A stretch of 12,297 bases of DNA from Euperipatoides rowelli (GCA_003024985.2 PXIH01S0053254.1), one strand, 5' to 3'. Counted from the first letter of the stretch, positions 1-9,928 are shown. The notes: a model not told the origin generated them from the sequence alone. Numbers and translations are program-made.

Positions 1-560
1 TTGCAAATATATTGATGTTAAATAAAAGTGAACAGAGATTAAAACTTGTTATTTCTCATTTCATTGAAACCCAGCTAGAATAGTATGTTAAAACTGTTTA
101 GGCCATAATTTGTTAGACAGCCCCTGTCACAACTGTCTAACAAAATCATGATTATGGTCAAACATAAACTAACTAAATAAAATGAATTTTCAAAATAAAA
201 CAATTTTTAAATAAACAAGAGTCAATGATAACTATAAGAATTTCTACAGCTTTATTGAAGNTGTTCCTATAGCCTATGTATGCCATTACTAGTGATAAAC
301 TTATTGTGCATGTGTGGAATGCTAAGTCTACCAGGTACACTGGAACATTTTGATGGTACTCTTCTTTGGAGCATACTCTGCTGTGTTAGGCTGCCTCCTG
401 GTAGCTTACTGTACGTAATTTATTGGCCTTATATCTTTTTCATTTTTATGTTTAAAGTTGAAACTTCCTAGCCTACAATAAGTTGTACTGGGGATGCACA
501 ACATTGAGAGGTTTACCTATCATTTTAATGCAATTAGACATTTGGACTTAAATCTATCTA
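1..560. other. Gene-free left flank
   Basis: AT-rich sequence with one N at 261. No open frame has a recognisable domain; the longest run (280-471, plus strand) reads as low-complexity hydrophobic residues and is not believable as a gene. The only clear structure is the inverted repeat at 109-144. It may be host flank, or it may be more of the left LTR: the matching part of the right LTR is cut off by the N at 9929, so the repeat edge at 561 is where the comparison stops and need not be the true LTR end. Confidence 0.6.
109..144. repeat. 12-bp perfect inverted repeat (hairpin)
   Basis: TTTGTTAGACAG (109-120) and its exact reverse complement CTGTCTAACAAA (133-144) flank a 12-base loop. A second block outside the stem, CCATAAT on the left and ATTATGG on the right, pairs again after a small indel, so the symmetry extends to about 103-157. 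It could be a short palindromic repeat or the end of a small inverted-repeat element. No function can be assigned. Confidence 0.6.
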
Positions 561-3056
561 ACAACTGTGTTTATGTAAAAGGGAACTCTTCATCTTGACA
601 GCATCTAAAAAAAGAAAAAAAAAACATCCTACTCTAACCAGTAACACAACCATTCGGAGAAATTAATTGAAAACTACAGATATAATAAAGTTAATTATTA
701 CCTCGCTTGATATTTGGATTTACAAATATCGTAATGCAGCTTATCATGCGCACCTAATTATAACATTTAAAATATAAAAAAAATCATAACTATGATTTTT
801 ATGGACAAACCTAACACTAACTACTCTACATTTTAATTAAATAATTGATCACACCATAGTTTGTGTCTAGTGAAACATTATAGGATTTATTCTGGCCATA
901 AGGCCGTAGCTGATATCATTAATTTTATAATTACAAAACATTTTTTTAAATTTTAATAATTTAATTAAATACTCTTTTTTATATGACTAATATAACATAT
1001 CAAATTAAAACATGAAATAATTTATTGCATGGTCAGACTATTACTATCTAAACTAACATATTTTATACACTAGATTTGGCATGACCTACAGTTTTGAACG
1101 CAGCGCAAAGTAATGTTTTTTTGGTGAGCTCACTGATGATGGATAGCACTTCACAGGATGCGGTGTAACACTTATTTGGATATTTTTATCGCTGGCGACT
1201 TACAACAATTTTCCATTGGCTTTATTTGGTAAAACTCTGCGATTAACTTGACTTTGACTCTGGCATCGGCATGGCTTTGGTATCTAAAAATATATCTTTG
1301 TAAAATTTAGAAGAATTAATTAAGCTTTTATTTTGGAAATTATTTGGATCGGACACATTTCATCGGTTTTGGCTGCATGCTTATATCTTCGGCTTTTGGT
1401 AGGGACTTCCATCAGCTTAACTTACTGTACTCTTCTTCTGCTTAATACTTAAACATGATTACTTTGGTCGGCATTTCTGGACAATACAACGGCTTTATAT
1501 ATTCTTCATTCTGGTGGGCGTCAACCATAAGATATAGTATATCAAGGATGCATGGATAAATATATTAGCATAAGATAAGATTAAGATTGCATAATATTGT
1601 ATCAAAAACCAAATCGAAGATATTTATTTAAGATAAAGATATTTTAATAAGATTCCTCCAATTTCATTGCTCAAGCTTATATAGGGGTAAACATTTGAAT
1701 CCAATTTACACAATTTTTGTTGCGCAGATTTTCTCAGATTTTTTATTGTTGTTTTAAATACATAAAGCCTAGTGGCCAATAGTTTATGAGTTCAAATAGT
1801 TCACCTTTTTTCCTTATCCTGTTCCAAAATTAGTATTGCTACCCTTCAGATGCCTCCTGTGGATTTGATGTTATATTTCCCAAAGTGCAGTGTTATCTGT
1901 TGACACAGAGTGTGGAAACACAGGCTCAAATGAAGATTTGATAATAAAGTTTTTGATAAGATCTAAATCTCAGCAGGTGTCAGCGCTTATAAAGGAAAAC
2001 TCACTCAATTGTATATCTTAAAAACAAAACATCATTCATAAATTGTTCGCTTCACAATTAAAGTCTATTAACAATGCAGAGGAGTTTAAGCATTACTAAA
2101 AATGTTCAATTTGAAAATAGAATCTGAAAGTTTATAAGTTCTCTTTAACAAATTCTTAAACAGCAATGTGACGTAATATAAGATTTCTGCACGGCATATA
2201 CTGTATAACTTATGTTGCACGGCTTCTAACTAATTTAAATAGAATGACCACTTAAATAAAATTGAGAAAAATACAATATCTAAATTTTAACTAACTAACT
2301 TAGACTAACGATTACAATAATCAAATAAATAATTAATAATGAATCTTTGGTAATATTAATTTATAACCACACTCAAGTAAACAATCTAGATGATTAACAC
2401 GTAGTGATGACCGCATGCGACCAGAACCTAGTACACTGCTCTTCAAGTATTAGCACTGTTAAACGTTGATACTGGAGACTTTAGAAAAAATAGTGCAGTA
2501 GGTAGGAGAGCAGACGGTTTGTCAATACGCACAACTCAAAACAAATTTAAATCAAAGATGACTTTATAATTTTGATATAGTAATGGTTTAAATCTTCAAA
2601 TAAATTTATTCTGACATAAAAGCCTCATTACAACCTCATTTGTCAAAAGGTGGAGAAAAACTTATGAAAAATATAATTGATTTAAGGGGAAAAAAACATA
2701 CAACCAAAAAGTACATTGATATTAATTAAAAACATTTAAATTGACAAATAAATGAAACAACAATTAAATTACAATTAAATTTAATTTCTAATAAAATTGA
2801 CACAGGCTATGACATATGGTAAAGTAATAAAAATATTGAGTAAGGGAATTTGTTTTAATCTTAATTTTTATAAGAGACAAAATAAAACATTTTATTCAAT
2901 AACACTTTCGTTATAAGTTTTATTATCTTTAGGGGAACATGGTTGAGTGGGGATCAACCACATTAAATAAAAAAAATAATTGAGATTAAGATTAGGATGA
3001 AATCCATTAATTTGATTTCATCTATAGTAAAACACGAAGTGGGTTACTATAATACA
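561..3056 (-). repeat. Left long direct repeat (3' LTR)
   Basis: It matches 9930-12275 almost throughout, starting at ACAACTGTG (561) and running past GTGGGTTA (ending 3046). A probable LTR edge is the CA at 3055-3056, which on the element strand reads TGTAT and has a counterpart at 12275. The other edge is uncertain because the second copy is broken by an N just outside it; TG dinucleotides at 566 and 568 are candidates for the CA end. It contains 985-1253 (about 269 bases) that the right copy lacks, and 19-20 bases near 1890-1910 that the right copy also lacks. No conserved open frame is shared by both copies, so it looks non-coding. U3, R and U5 cannot be separated by eye. Confidence 0.82.
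2940..3022. repeat. Two hairpins near the LTR end (left copy)
   Basis: TGGTTGA (2940-2946) pairs with TCAACCA (2954-2960) around the loop GTGGGGA. GATGAAATC (2996-3004) pairs with GATTTCATC (3014-3022) around a 9-base loop. Both are perfect and unchanged in the right LTR. On the element strand they lie within about 120 bases of the likely 5' edge of the LTR, that is in U3. They may be protein-binding sites or simple structure; this is inference. Confidence 0.5.
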
Positions 3057-3241
3057 CCATACTAAATCTAATGGAATAAACTCCCTTATCTAGTTGATGA
3101 CAATTGTGATTCAGGGAAAAACAACACATGCACACACAGATATTACAAAAACACATACATACTACAAACACTATCACACATCCCTAATACATATCACCAT
3201 TGACATCATCAAGTGAGAGACGAGGAAAATACAATTTCAAT
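3057..3241 (-). other. 3' untranslated stretch between pol and 3' LTR
   Basis: About 185 bases from the pol stop to the LTR edge, too short for env. 3111-3200 is strongly A/C-rich on the plus strand (T/G-rich on the element strand), with repeated CACA and ACATA words. A polypurine tract should lie directly against the LTR. The best candidate on the element strand is AAGGGAG (3081-3087), about 25 bases away, so it is weak and possibly decayed. Confidence 0.5.
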
Positions 3242-4500
3242 TTATTCACGTGAACGATTTGTCCAATATATCTTCGTCAATACCTTGTATTCAGTAATGA
3301 CTACTCCTTCCTGACTAACCACATGGAAAGGACCTTTGAAACGTGGTTTTAATTCCCTATTTTTTCCTGCATAACTCATCAGGTCCAACAACAACACATT
3401 ATCACCAGGTTTGAAATCTCTCAGTGACCATAATCTATTCCTTGAAGATACAGAGAGATTTTCCATCACTCTGTCACGTGCCTCGTTCACACTCTCGATC
3501 ATAGTGCTTACTATTTGGGGAACAGTCAACCCTCCATATCATTTCTCATGGTTATGGGGATCTTGGGGTTTATCTAGTCAAATCCGTGAAACACGAAAAA
3601 CGGACTTTCCCCCGTGCTTCTATGAACAGAGTTATTCAGATTTTGTACCACAAATGGCAGGTGATCCTCCCACTTAGAATACTGATTTTTACAGATCTTT
3701 GCCAGTACACCTAATATTTTTGAATTTGCATGTTCCGTTACACCATTTGATTGTGGGTTATATGATGTGGTGTAAATTCCCTTGATTCCCAATGTTTTAT
3801 AGACTGATTTCATAATGTTGCTGGTGAACTGGCCGCCTCTGTCGGATATCATCTCACATGATGCACCATATCACGAAAGGATATTATTTATGTAGTCTTC
3901 AGCTATAGTTTCAGCTTCTATGTTCTTAATTGGTGAGGCAAATGTCATACGGCTAAAGTGATTCACCCAAACCAATACATACCTGTTTCTACGTTTAGTT
4001 ATAGGGAATGGTCCTAAAATGTCCACTGAGAGTCTTTCCATTGGCACAGACGGGGGCTTCACTTATTGGAAAGGGGTCTTGTTTCTCAACATTCTTCGTC
4101 TCTGACAAGTGTCACAAGATTGGACAAACCTATCGATATCACTTTTCATTGTAGCCCATGTAAATAACAATCTCATTTTCCACATGGTAATATTTGTAGA
4201 CAGATGACCTCCTATTACCCCATCGTGGTATGATTCCATTACCTTCACCTTTAAATTATCGGGAACTACTACTCTATATTTGCATCCTCTCCATCTATTT
4301 GGAATAACTTTCTTGAGCAAAATACCTTCGTCATCAATTATGAAATCCTCTTCCTGATGACCATTATTAATTATGGATGTGCATTTGTCTTTACAGAGCT
4401 GATCATTTTCCTGTGCATTACAGATCTTCTCAATGCTCACAAGTTCCTTGATCCCATTGGCTGCAACAGTAGTACAAGGCATATCCTCGCAATGTGCTCT
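3242..4500 (-). pseudogene. pol: Integrase domain of pol, broken
   Basis: Integrase would join the element cDNA to host DNA in the nucleus. The zinc-binding HHCC module is at 4105-4227 with spacing H-x6-H-x29-C-x2-C, the last part reading CDTC. The catalytic core follows: Asp in SVDILGPFP (4021-4023), Asp in ISDRGGQF (3841-3843) and Glu in NGVTEH (3733-3735). The last two are separated by exactly 35 residues, the D-35-E spacing of retroviral-type integrases. The C-terminal GPY/F module is present as KPRFKGPFHVV (GPF at 3326-3334), and nothing resembling a chromodomain follows. It is interrupted by TAA at 4063, TGA at 3871, TAG at 3574 and a one-base frame change near 3530. All catalytic residues survive but lie in separate fragments, so it cannot be active. 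Confidence 0.92.
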
Positions 4501-4850
4501 GGATAACCAGTCTGCCACATAGTTAAACTTCCCAGGCTTGTATTCAATGATGTTGTGATCTTGCACTTGGAGCAACCATCTTACGAGCCTTAAGTTATGT
4601 CTTTAATTTTGAATACATAAGATAAAGGCTTATGATCAGTCTGAAGGATTATACAGTATCCATACATTATGTGTTTGAACTGGGACATGGCATATACTAT
4701 TGCTAGTGCCTCTCGTTCAATAGCAGAATAATTTGTTCAGCTTTGTTCAATGTCCTACTGCAGAATGCAACAGGATGAACATTACCTAACATCATCGACC
4801 TGTTCATGTACAGTGCCTACTCCTATCCCACTAGTATCAGTCTTGACTAC
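4500..4850 (-). pseudogene. pol: RNase H domain of pol, broken into several frames
   Basis: RNase H would degrade the RNA strand of the RNA:DNA hybrid. The pieces, read leftwards, are: KTDTSGIGVG (Asp at 4836-4838); HPVAFCSRTLNKAEQ in a second frame from about 4780; SAIEREALAI (Glu at 4716-4718) and TDHKPLSYVF (Asp at 4635-4637) in a third; then LRLVRWLLQVQDHNIIEY from 4593, leading to YVADWLSR (Asp at 4510-4512). These are the four acidic positions expected in a gypsy-type RNase H1 fold. Frame changes near 4795, 4730 and 4597 make it the most heavily broken part of pol. Much of it is visible only by joining frames while reading. Confidence 0.88.
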
Positions 4851-5980
4851 AAAATCCCTACTAAAATCAGGGTACTGAAGAAGAGGAGCTTTGGTAATCA
4901 TTTCCTTGAGTTTCCTGAAGGCAACCTCAGCATCTTCATTCCAAACCACCTTCACTTTTCTCTTGATCAATTTGTACAGTGGGTCTGCAACTTCCATTAT
5001 GCCATTCATGAATCTTCTGTAAAAATTGACAGTGGCTAAAAAACTACAGATTTTTTTAAAAGTTTCAAGTCGTTCAAATTCCTTCACCACCTTTACATTC
5101 TCTTCAGTAGGCTTAAATCTATCTTGGTTGATGATATGACCTAAAAATTTTAACCTCCGATGGAACAGTTTGCACTTAGATGGATGCACAGCCATGTTTA
5201 TCTTCCTCAAGGCAGTAAGGACATCATCTATAACTGTAAGATAGATGTCAACGTCTTTAGTGAATATTATGATGTCATCTTGGAACACCATACAGTGACC
5301 CTGAGATATGATCTCAAAAAGTGCTTCATTCATTACCTTTTGAACCACCCCGTGCTCATGGATAATCCTTGAGGGAGGCATTCCATCCGGTAATGGCCGA
5401 ACGGGGCACTGAAGGCAAAACGATCCTTAACACTTTCATGTAATTTAATGTTAAAATACCCATTGTTGAGGTCAAGGGTGGAGAACATCTTTGAACCTCC
5501 CAATCAGTCAATAATTTTGTCTATTCTTATTAGAGTGTACTTAAAAGGTACAACAATTTGGTTTATCTTTCTAAGGTCTAACACCATCCTGATGTCTCTA
5601 GATGGAGGTTTCTTTTCTAGAAACATTGCCAGGGTGTTCCAATTTGATGATGTCTTAGATATTATTCCTGTCTTCTCTAACCCATCCAATATCTGACATA
5701 CAGGATTGTATAATTTGTGTGGTATGCAATATTGTCTTTGATATATGGCCTCATTTGATGTAAATTCTGGCTTGTAATGTGATAGATTTACCCCCATCAT
5801 ATCGGCTACATTTTCATTCAGTATATTCTCATTTCTACTCAGTATATCTTCCAATATGTTGGATTGATTTCTACTGAGTGATATCTCGTCCTTTTGTAAC
5901 AGCCGGGGAGATCCAGATATAGGTGTCTCTACAGATTTATTTTCCACTTCCACACTGTGACACCATCCCAGTTCCATGTC
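4851..5980 (-). pseudogene. pol: Reverse transcriptase domain of pol, broken
   Basis: RT would copy the element RNA into cDNA inside the particle. The N-terminal part (from about 5980) leads to WNTLAMFLEKKPPSRDIRMV and VLDLRKINQIV, the usual finger region. Just past TGA 5504-5506 the same frame continues with LGGSKMFSTLDLNNGYF, whose Asp (5471-5473) is the first catalytic residue. FGHYRMECLPQGL matches the family block normally ending in PFGL. After a frame change near 5345, VFQDDIIIF follows, with the catalytic Asp pair within 5274-5285. The usual Tyr of the YxDD box is Phe here. HPSKCKLF, KFLGHIIN and the connection region PLYKLIKRK and FRKLKEMITKAPLLQYPDF then lead into RNase H. Identification is certain; the domain is inactive because of one stop and one frameshift. 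Confidence 0.93.
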
Positions 5981-6471
5981 GACAGACTCTTCATTTAATC
6001 CAACCTCATCGTTACTTCTGGTTGTATTGAAAATTATCTCCTTAACTTAATATGTTAATGTTTGCTCCCAATTTGGTAAATATGTCGAAACCCAGGATCA
6101 TCTGATATGAGATCCCACGACTAAAATCCGTAAGGCATACCTGTGTTTAAATTTGACCCTATTCATTTCCATATTTACCAACACACAATCAGCCTTGGTG
6201 CTTTCAGGTCTGATTGGAGTAATAAGTTTTGCCACAGAGCATCTTTCATGCTTGTCATTCTGTTTGGTGAACTTCTTGTCCAAGAGAGAAATTTGAGCTC
6301 CAGTATCAATCAGAGCACCAAGTGTCCTATTCATGACCCTTATCCGTATTATAGGTTTCTCATCTTGGTCATGTTCAAATTTGATAACATGTTTACCACT
6401 ACTTTCTTCATCTATGTCTTCTCTCCTCATCCTTTTCTCCCGGTTTATATTTCGATGTGAATTAATATAGG

Positions 6472-6480
6472 CCCCCCCCC
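6472..6480 (-). repeat. pol: Run of nine G on the pol strand
   Basis: Nine C on the plus strand, read as the Gly codons of RKRGGAY near the start of the protease region, 31 bases after the gag stop. The frame passes through it intact here. Such a run is prone to length slippage or sequencing error. Confidence 0.7.
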
Positions 6481-6510
6481 TCTTACGGTAATTTACAAGA
6501 AAGGGACCCT

Positions 6511-6523
6511 CTAGTTTCGCCAT
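6511..6523 (-). promoter_or_regulatory. gag/pol overlap, candidate -1 frameshift site
   Basis: The gag frame ends at TAG 6511-6513. The pol frame, -1 relative to gag, is open from just after a TAA about 46 bases upstream of that stop, so a shift within this window would fuse Gag to PR. The heptamer directly before the TAG is GCGAAAC (6514-6520), read as G CGA AAC in the gag frame. It has the YYYZ half (AAAC) of a classic slippery site but not the uniform XXX half. It may be a variant or a decayed site. A pol ATG also lies here. Confidence 0.5.
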
Positions 6524-6597
6524 TGCTGATTCCCTCTTCGGTCTCCATATCCATTATTTTGATAACTTATTTGACTGCTATATTGCTGTCTTCTCCT

Positions 6598-6639
6598 GCA
6601 CTCATATCGAGTGTGACCTCTATGACCACAGTTCCAACA
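6598..6639 (-). other. gag: CCHC zinc knuckle of Gag nucleocapsid
   Basis: CWNCGHRGHTRYEC fits C-x2-C-x4-H-x4-C exactly and is followed by Arg-Arg-Arg. This is the nucleocapsid RNA-binding module of retroelement Gag proteins. Only one copy is present. It is intact in its local frame. Confidence 0.92.
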
Positions 6640-8572
6640 AGTGATTGTTTGATGTGAAATATTATTTGCTTGCTGACTATTACTCCTATGCATTCCTTCT
6701 ACCTGCGCTTTTAATAACTTCAGTTCAGACTGTAATTATTCTCTATCCTTACTAACATTATTCACATTAACGTTGCTCTCATCATATCTTCTGTCACACT
6801 CTTTTAGTCTGAGTGATTATGTAACAGCTTCCTTGAATTCATTTATATTGTTACGTATAACTTCAGTGCGGTATCTCTCATTTAATCCTCTTATGAACTG
6901 CTGACCTAGTAGATGGATAAATACCGATTCGTCATTAAATGCCCTTGCATAGGCACTCCCTAGACTCATTAATCCGAGTTTGTATGATGTGACTGATTCA
7001 CCTTTGCTTTGTACACAGTTCCAAAATAACTCTTGACTTTGTACTGGGTTAAGTTCCTTGCTAAACAGGCACTCAAATTCTTCTTGTCTTTCCAAAAAGG
7101 ATATCCCTTCCAACATTTCCTAAACCTTCAAAATATTTGGTTCTTCCTTTGCCAGTTAATTTGGATTCGAATGCAGCTCGAGCATGCACATCTGACCATT
7201 GGTTTTCTTCTGCTAAGGCCTTAAATGCTGCAACAATTATTTTGTTTCATTGAAATCTCTACTATCCCAACTGAACATGGAAATCAGTTTGATGGGATCT
7301 CCTCTCTGAGTTACCTTATCTTGGTGCCCTTGCCCATGCTCTTTAATAATTACACACAAATTTTCCTCGCCTTGTCCCATTTCTCCTTGGCTAATTGTGT
7401 TCAATGGCTTATCTTTACTGGAAGATGTGTTAGATATTTCCTGATGTAATATTGTTTGTCTAATGTCGCTTATGCTTACATATTCATTGTCAGTTATTGA
7501 TGATATTGATTTGTGCTCATCATCACTATCAGTCAGGTTATTTTCTACTACAACTTCTGTTACTACAGTCTTACTAGTACTATCTTGGTCTCCCCCATCT
7601 TCCTCCATTACAGTAATATTAGTTTTGCTTCTTGTTTCCATGGCGATATAATTTACTGGAAGTTATATTTAATTTTTATTGTTGTCAGTAATACATAAAA
7701 AGGAATGGCGCGATCAACCAAAAATCAACAGTAGACCAATTTTTAAAACTAACTAACTCTTTACGGATGTCCATACAAACTAAACTAACGTAATATTACA
7801 TTATAAAATTTAATAAATTAATCAATAATAAAAAAAATTTAATTATCAAGGGTTGTAACCAGTATTCACAAGGAATGAATATCCATTAACTCATTAGGAA
7901 TGTAAAAATTAAAAAAATATTTAAAAAGGAAACGACAGTGGATGTGAAATAAGAAAATTAGATAAGGTGCAAGAACTGAATTAAAAATTAAGGAAAATAA
8001 AATTAAGAAAAAAATGTTACTCGAATTTGGAATTGTGTCCAGTGAAAAATATTTCAGTTTCAGAANGGATTCGATTGTTAAATGTCAAAGCGGATGCCAT
8101 CTTGTTTTTATGGGAAGCAAGAAAACCAGGCACACTCAGAAAACACTCCCATGAAAAATTTATTTGAAAGTTAAACAGGAGGTGTTGTGAGTAAAACAAC
8201 AGAAAACTAAGAATTTTTTCTGAGTTAAAGAATTTAAAATCAGTAATGGTTCCTAATCCACAAATATTTGAAAAGCTTTACTCCACAATGCATAAAAAAA
8301 ATTATTTAAAAAAGAACTTCCTCCCAAAAAATGATTTCTTTAAGATAAAAGAGCATAACTTTATAATTATTGAAAAATAAAAAAAAAAATAGTTTTGCTG
8401 TTAAATTCCAATCAGGAACCAAACATTACACTGGACTAACTGAGACTACTTTAAAATTAATTGCTAAAAAAAATTTCATCCGATTCCAACATGGTGTTAG
8501 GATACTGTGCCATAAACAAAAATGCTATGTTTTAGTACTCACACAACTTGCCCCCCCAAAAAAACGTAATCC

Positions 8573-8595
8573 TGTCAACTCCCCACAAGTTGACA
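8573..8595. repeat. 8-bp hairpin in leader
   Basis: TGTCAACT (8573-8580) pairs exactly with AGTTGACA (8588-8595) around the loop CCCCACA. Just before it, CAACTTG at 8544-8550 can also pair with CAAGTTG (8586-8592), so two foldings compete. Between them is a run of seven C followed by seven A (8551-8564). No function is known. Confidence 0.45.
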
Positions 8596-9404
8596 AAATG
8601 ACAAATTAAATTATACTGTAGAATAAATTCCTATTTTAACTACCAAGATTTGAGCAGAATCTTAAACTTCATAAATTCACAGTTATGTTTATGTAAATAG
8701 ACACAACTACCTAATACATGACAAGTGCAACTCGCTTTAATTACTGACAGGCACAAATTTTCAGGAATGGATCGCACAACTCACAACTTTATTTAAACTT
8801 CAATTTTAAAAAAAAATCTTTGGCTCACGATTAAAATTAAAAAAAAAAGTTAAATTTAATTATTAACATTATCTATAACTATTTTTATGTAGATTTTCAA
8901 CATGACAAAAATTATTAAAAATTGTTAAAGGTTTTCATGAAAAATTTGTCATGACATTATGGATTATTAATTTTAGATGAGATTGAAAAAAGGAAAAAAA
9001 AATCAAATTTTGAGTTTGAATATAAGGATTTGTGAAGCTTAATCAACCTGCTAGGCTGACATAAAATTTAAAAAAAATTAAAAAAATTTCAAACTCAATT
9101 TTTTAACTGGCAACATTGTTAAAATATTAAAATAAGTCAATTCCTGATATGCAAAACGATTTTGCACAATCCAACATGCAAAAGAAAAATTTAAAGTTTT
9201 AAGTGTGCCTAACATTGCTAATATAATTAAACTGATACTTTAAAAAAAATTAAACGGCACTAAATTTAGAATAAACCACATTTTAAAAGAAGTTATTATT
9301 TAAGAAAAACTGACGTATGGAATGGCAAAGAATTCAATATTGATTTTAATTTATTACCAGAATAACATTACTAAGATGTTTGGACTAAACGAAATAAACT
9401 TACA

Positions 9405-9441
9405 GGGGGGTAATAAAATTAACTCTTGAGGGCCCCCCTCA
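9405..9441. repeat. GC-rich inverted repeat in leader
   Basis: Six G (9405-9410) face a C run (9433-9438), and the latter lies in the interrupted palindrome TGAGGG-CCC-CCCTCA (9427-9441). It stands out as a GC-rich island in a region that is otherwise almost all A and T. On RNA it would make a strong stem, which could be a leader structure; this is inference. Confidence 0.45.
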
Positions 9442-9730
9442 CTTAAATTTCATAAACGGAACCATACAAATAACTTCATTTTAACATACTAACAAAATTT
9501 ATTTTGACTGGCAAAAACAAATTTACTTTGCCAATACATTCGTAAGTACAAGAGATTTAAATTTGAAAAACTAAAGGGATTAAAAAATGATTTAAAAAAA
9601 TTTCCATCTTGGATTGTACAAAGATCGATGATGTGGCAAAAATTATGTGGTTAGAAAAAAAACGAAAAGGGAAATTTACACTAGGCTATCTCAAAATTGT
9701 TTTGAGAAATAATACATTTAAAAAAAATAA

Positions 9731-9928
9731 CTGACATTATAATTTAACAAATTCACAATCTTTTGATATTTTCTCAAGAATATAAGGTATCATTACAAAG
9801 TCATATTTTAATAAACCATTCACGAATTCTTTAAAAATAAAAATCAACATTAAAAGAACTGACATATATTTAACAAATTTACGATCTTTTCTTAAGAATA
9901 TAAGGTAGTATTACAAATCATATTTTAA
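9731..9928. repeat. Diverged tandem repeat next to the 5' LTR
   Basis: Two units: 9731 to about 9857, and 9859-9928. Shared blocks in order include CTGACAT, TTTAACAAATT, ATCTTTT, AAGAATATAAGGTA and TCATATTTTAA. The second unit lacks about 8 bases near its middle and stops at the N (9929). A further part of the unit is probably missing in the gap. Confidence 0.65.

Larger units (their letters stand above)
3242..6523 (-). pseudogene. pol: Degenerate pol polyprotein (PR-RT-RNase H-IN)
   Basis: This would encode the enzymes for proteolysis, reverse transcription and integration. It starts in the -1 frame relative to gag, overlapping the gag end by 13 bases, and ends at TAA 3242-3244. Reading from right to left the frame changes near 6115, 6035, 5345, 4795, 4730, 4597 and 3530. 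In-frame stops lie at 5504-5506 (TGA), 4063-4065 (TAA), 3871-3873 (TGA) and 3574-3576 (TAG). Sequence similarity to the family continues on both sides of each break, so these are lesions and not domain ends. Length (about 1,090 codons) is normal for Ty3/gypsy pol. The order is PR-RT-RH-IN, with no env or chromodomain after it. I am confident of the identity and that it is dead. Confidence 0.93.
6042..6523 (-). pseudogene. pol: Aspartic protease domain of pol, broken
   Basis: The protease would cut the Gag-Pol polyprotein and act as a dimer. The frame opens with ATG at 6523-6521, inside the end of gag, but in the living element it was more likely entered by -1 frameshifting. The active site is ALIDTGAQISLL, with DTGA at 6296-6307. 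The second conserved block, ILGFDIFTKLGANINIL, is read in another frame from about 6098, after a frame change near 6115. This fits the family pattern in which a hydrophobic-hydrophobic-Gly stretch follows the flap. That second frame stops at TAA 6042-6044, and RT coding resumes in the first frame near 6030. The N-terminal part is basic (RKRGG, NREKRMRRE) and may be a linker from the nucleocapsid. Confidence 0.88.
6511..7641 (-). pseudogene. gag: Degenerate gag
   Basis: Gag would form the cytoplasmic particle and package element RNA. The chosen start is ATG 7639-7641, followed by METRSK and an acidic, Ser/Thr-rich N-terminal region of about 130 residues. The capsid part resembles the retrotransposon Gag family: AFKALAEENQWSDVHARAAF is read in a second frame (7237 to about 7120), then the first frame resumes with FLERQEEFECLF, NPVQSQELFW and ESVTSYKLGLMSLG. 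One CCHC zinc knuckle (6598-6639) and a basic tail end the protein at TAG 6511-6513. Lesions: frame changes near 7237 and 7120, TAA at 6817-6819 and TAA at 6736-6738. About 377 codons in total, usual for a gypsy Gag. Recognition rests on the knuckle, position and general capsid pattern. Confidence 0.87.
7642..9928 (-). other. Long gene-free leader between 5' LTR and gag
   Basis: About 2.3 kb of very AT-rich sequence upstream of gag, full of A and T runs, with one N at 8066. Short open frames exist (for example 8017-8199 on the minus strand and 8370-8609 on the plus strand) but none shows a domain or conserved motif. In a working element this would be the untranslated leader carrying packaging signals. 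Several inverted repeats (8573-8595, 9405-9441) and a diverged tandem repeat (9731-9928) lie in it. The length is unusual; part could be later insertions of unrelated AT-rich repeats, or the N may hide missing sequence. Confidence 0.65.

Noticed and set aside
280-471. 63-codon plus-strand open frame in the left flank
   Set aside because: Hydrophobic low-complexity reading with no domain, no neighbours and no family resemblance; expected by chance.
3057-3241. Possible env gene between pol and the 3' LTR
   Set aside because: Only about 185 bases, A/C-rich on the plus strand, with no open frame, signal peptide or membrane segment.
6143-6460. 105-codon plus-strand frame opposite the protease
   Set aside because: Shadow of the pol coding strand; the real protease DTGA motif is on the minus strand here.
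7708-7735. TGG-starting sequence upstream of gag on the minus strand as a primer binding site
   Set aside because: It is 2.2 kb from the 5' LTR and I could not match it to a tRNA 3' end; a PBS must adjoin the LTR.
8017-8199. 60-codon minus-strand open frame in the leader
   Set aside because: Contains an N and has no recognisable motif. It is upstream of gag in the leader, where short open frames are expected by chance.
8370-8609. 79-codon plus-strand open frame, Lys-rich
   Set aside because: Composition follows the A-rich DNA, no domain is visible, and it is antisense to the element.
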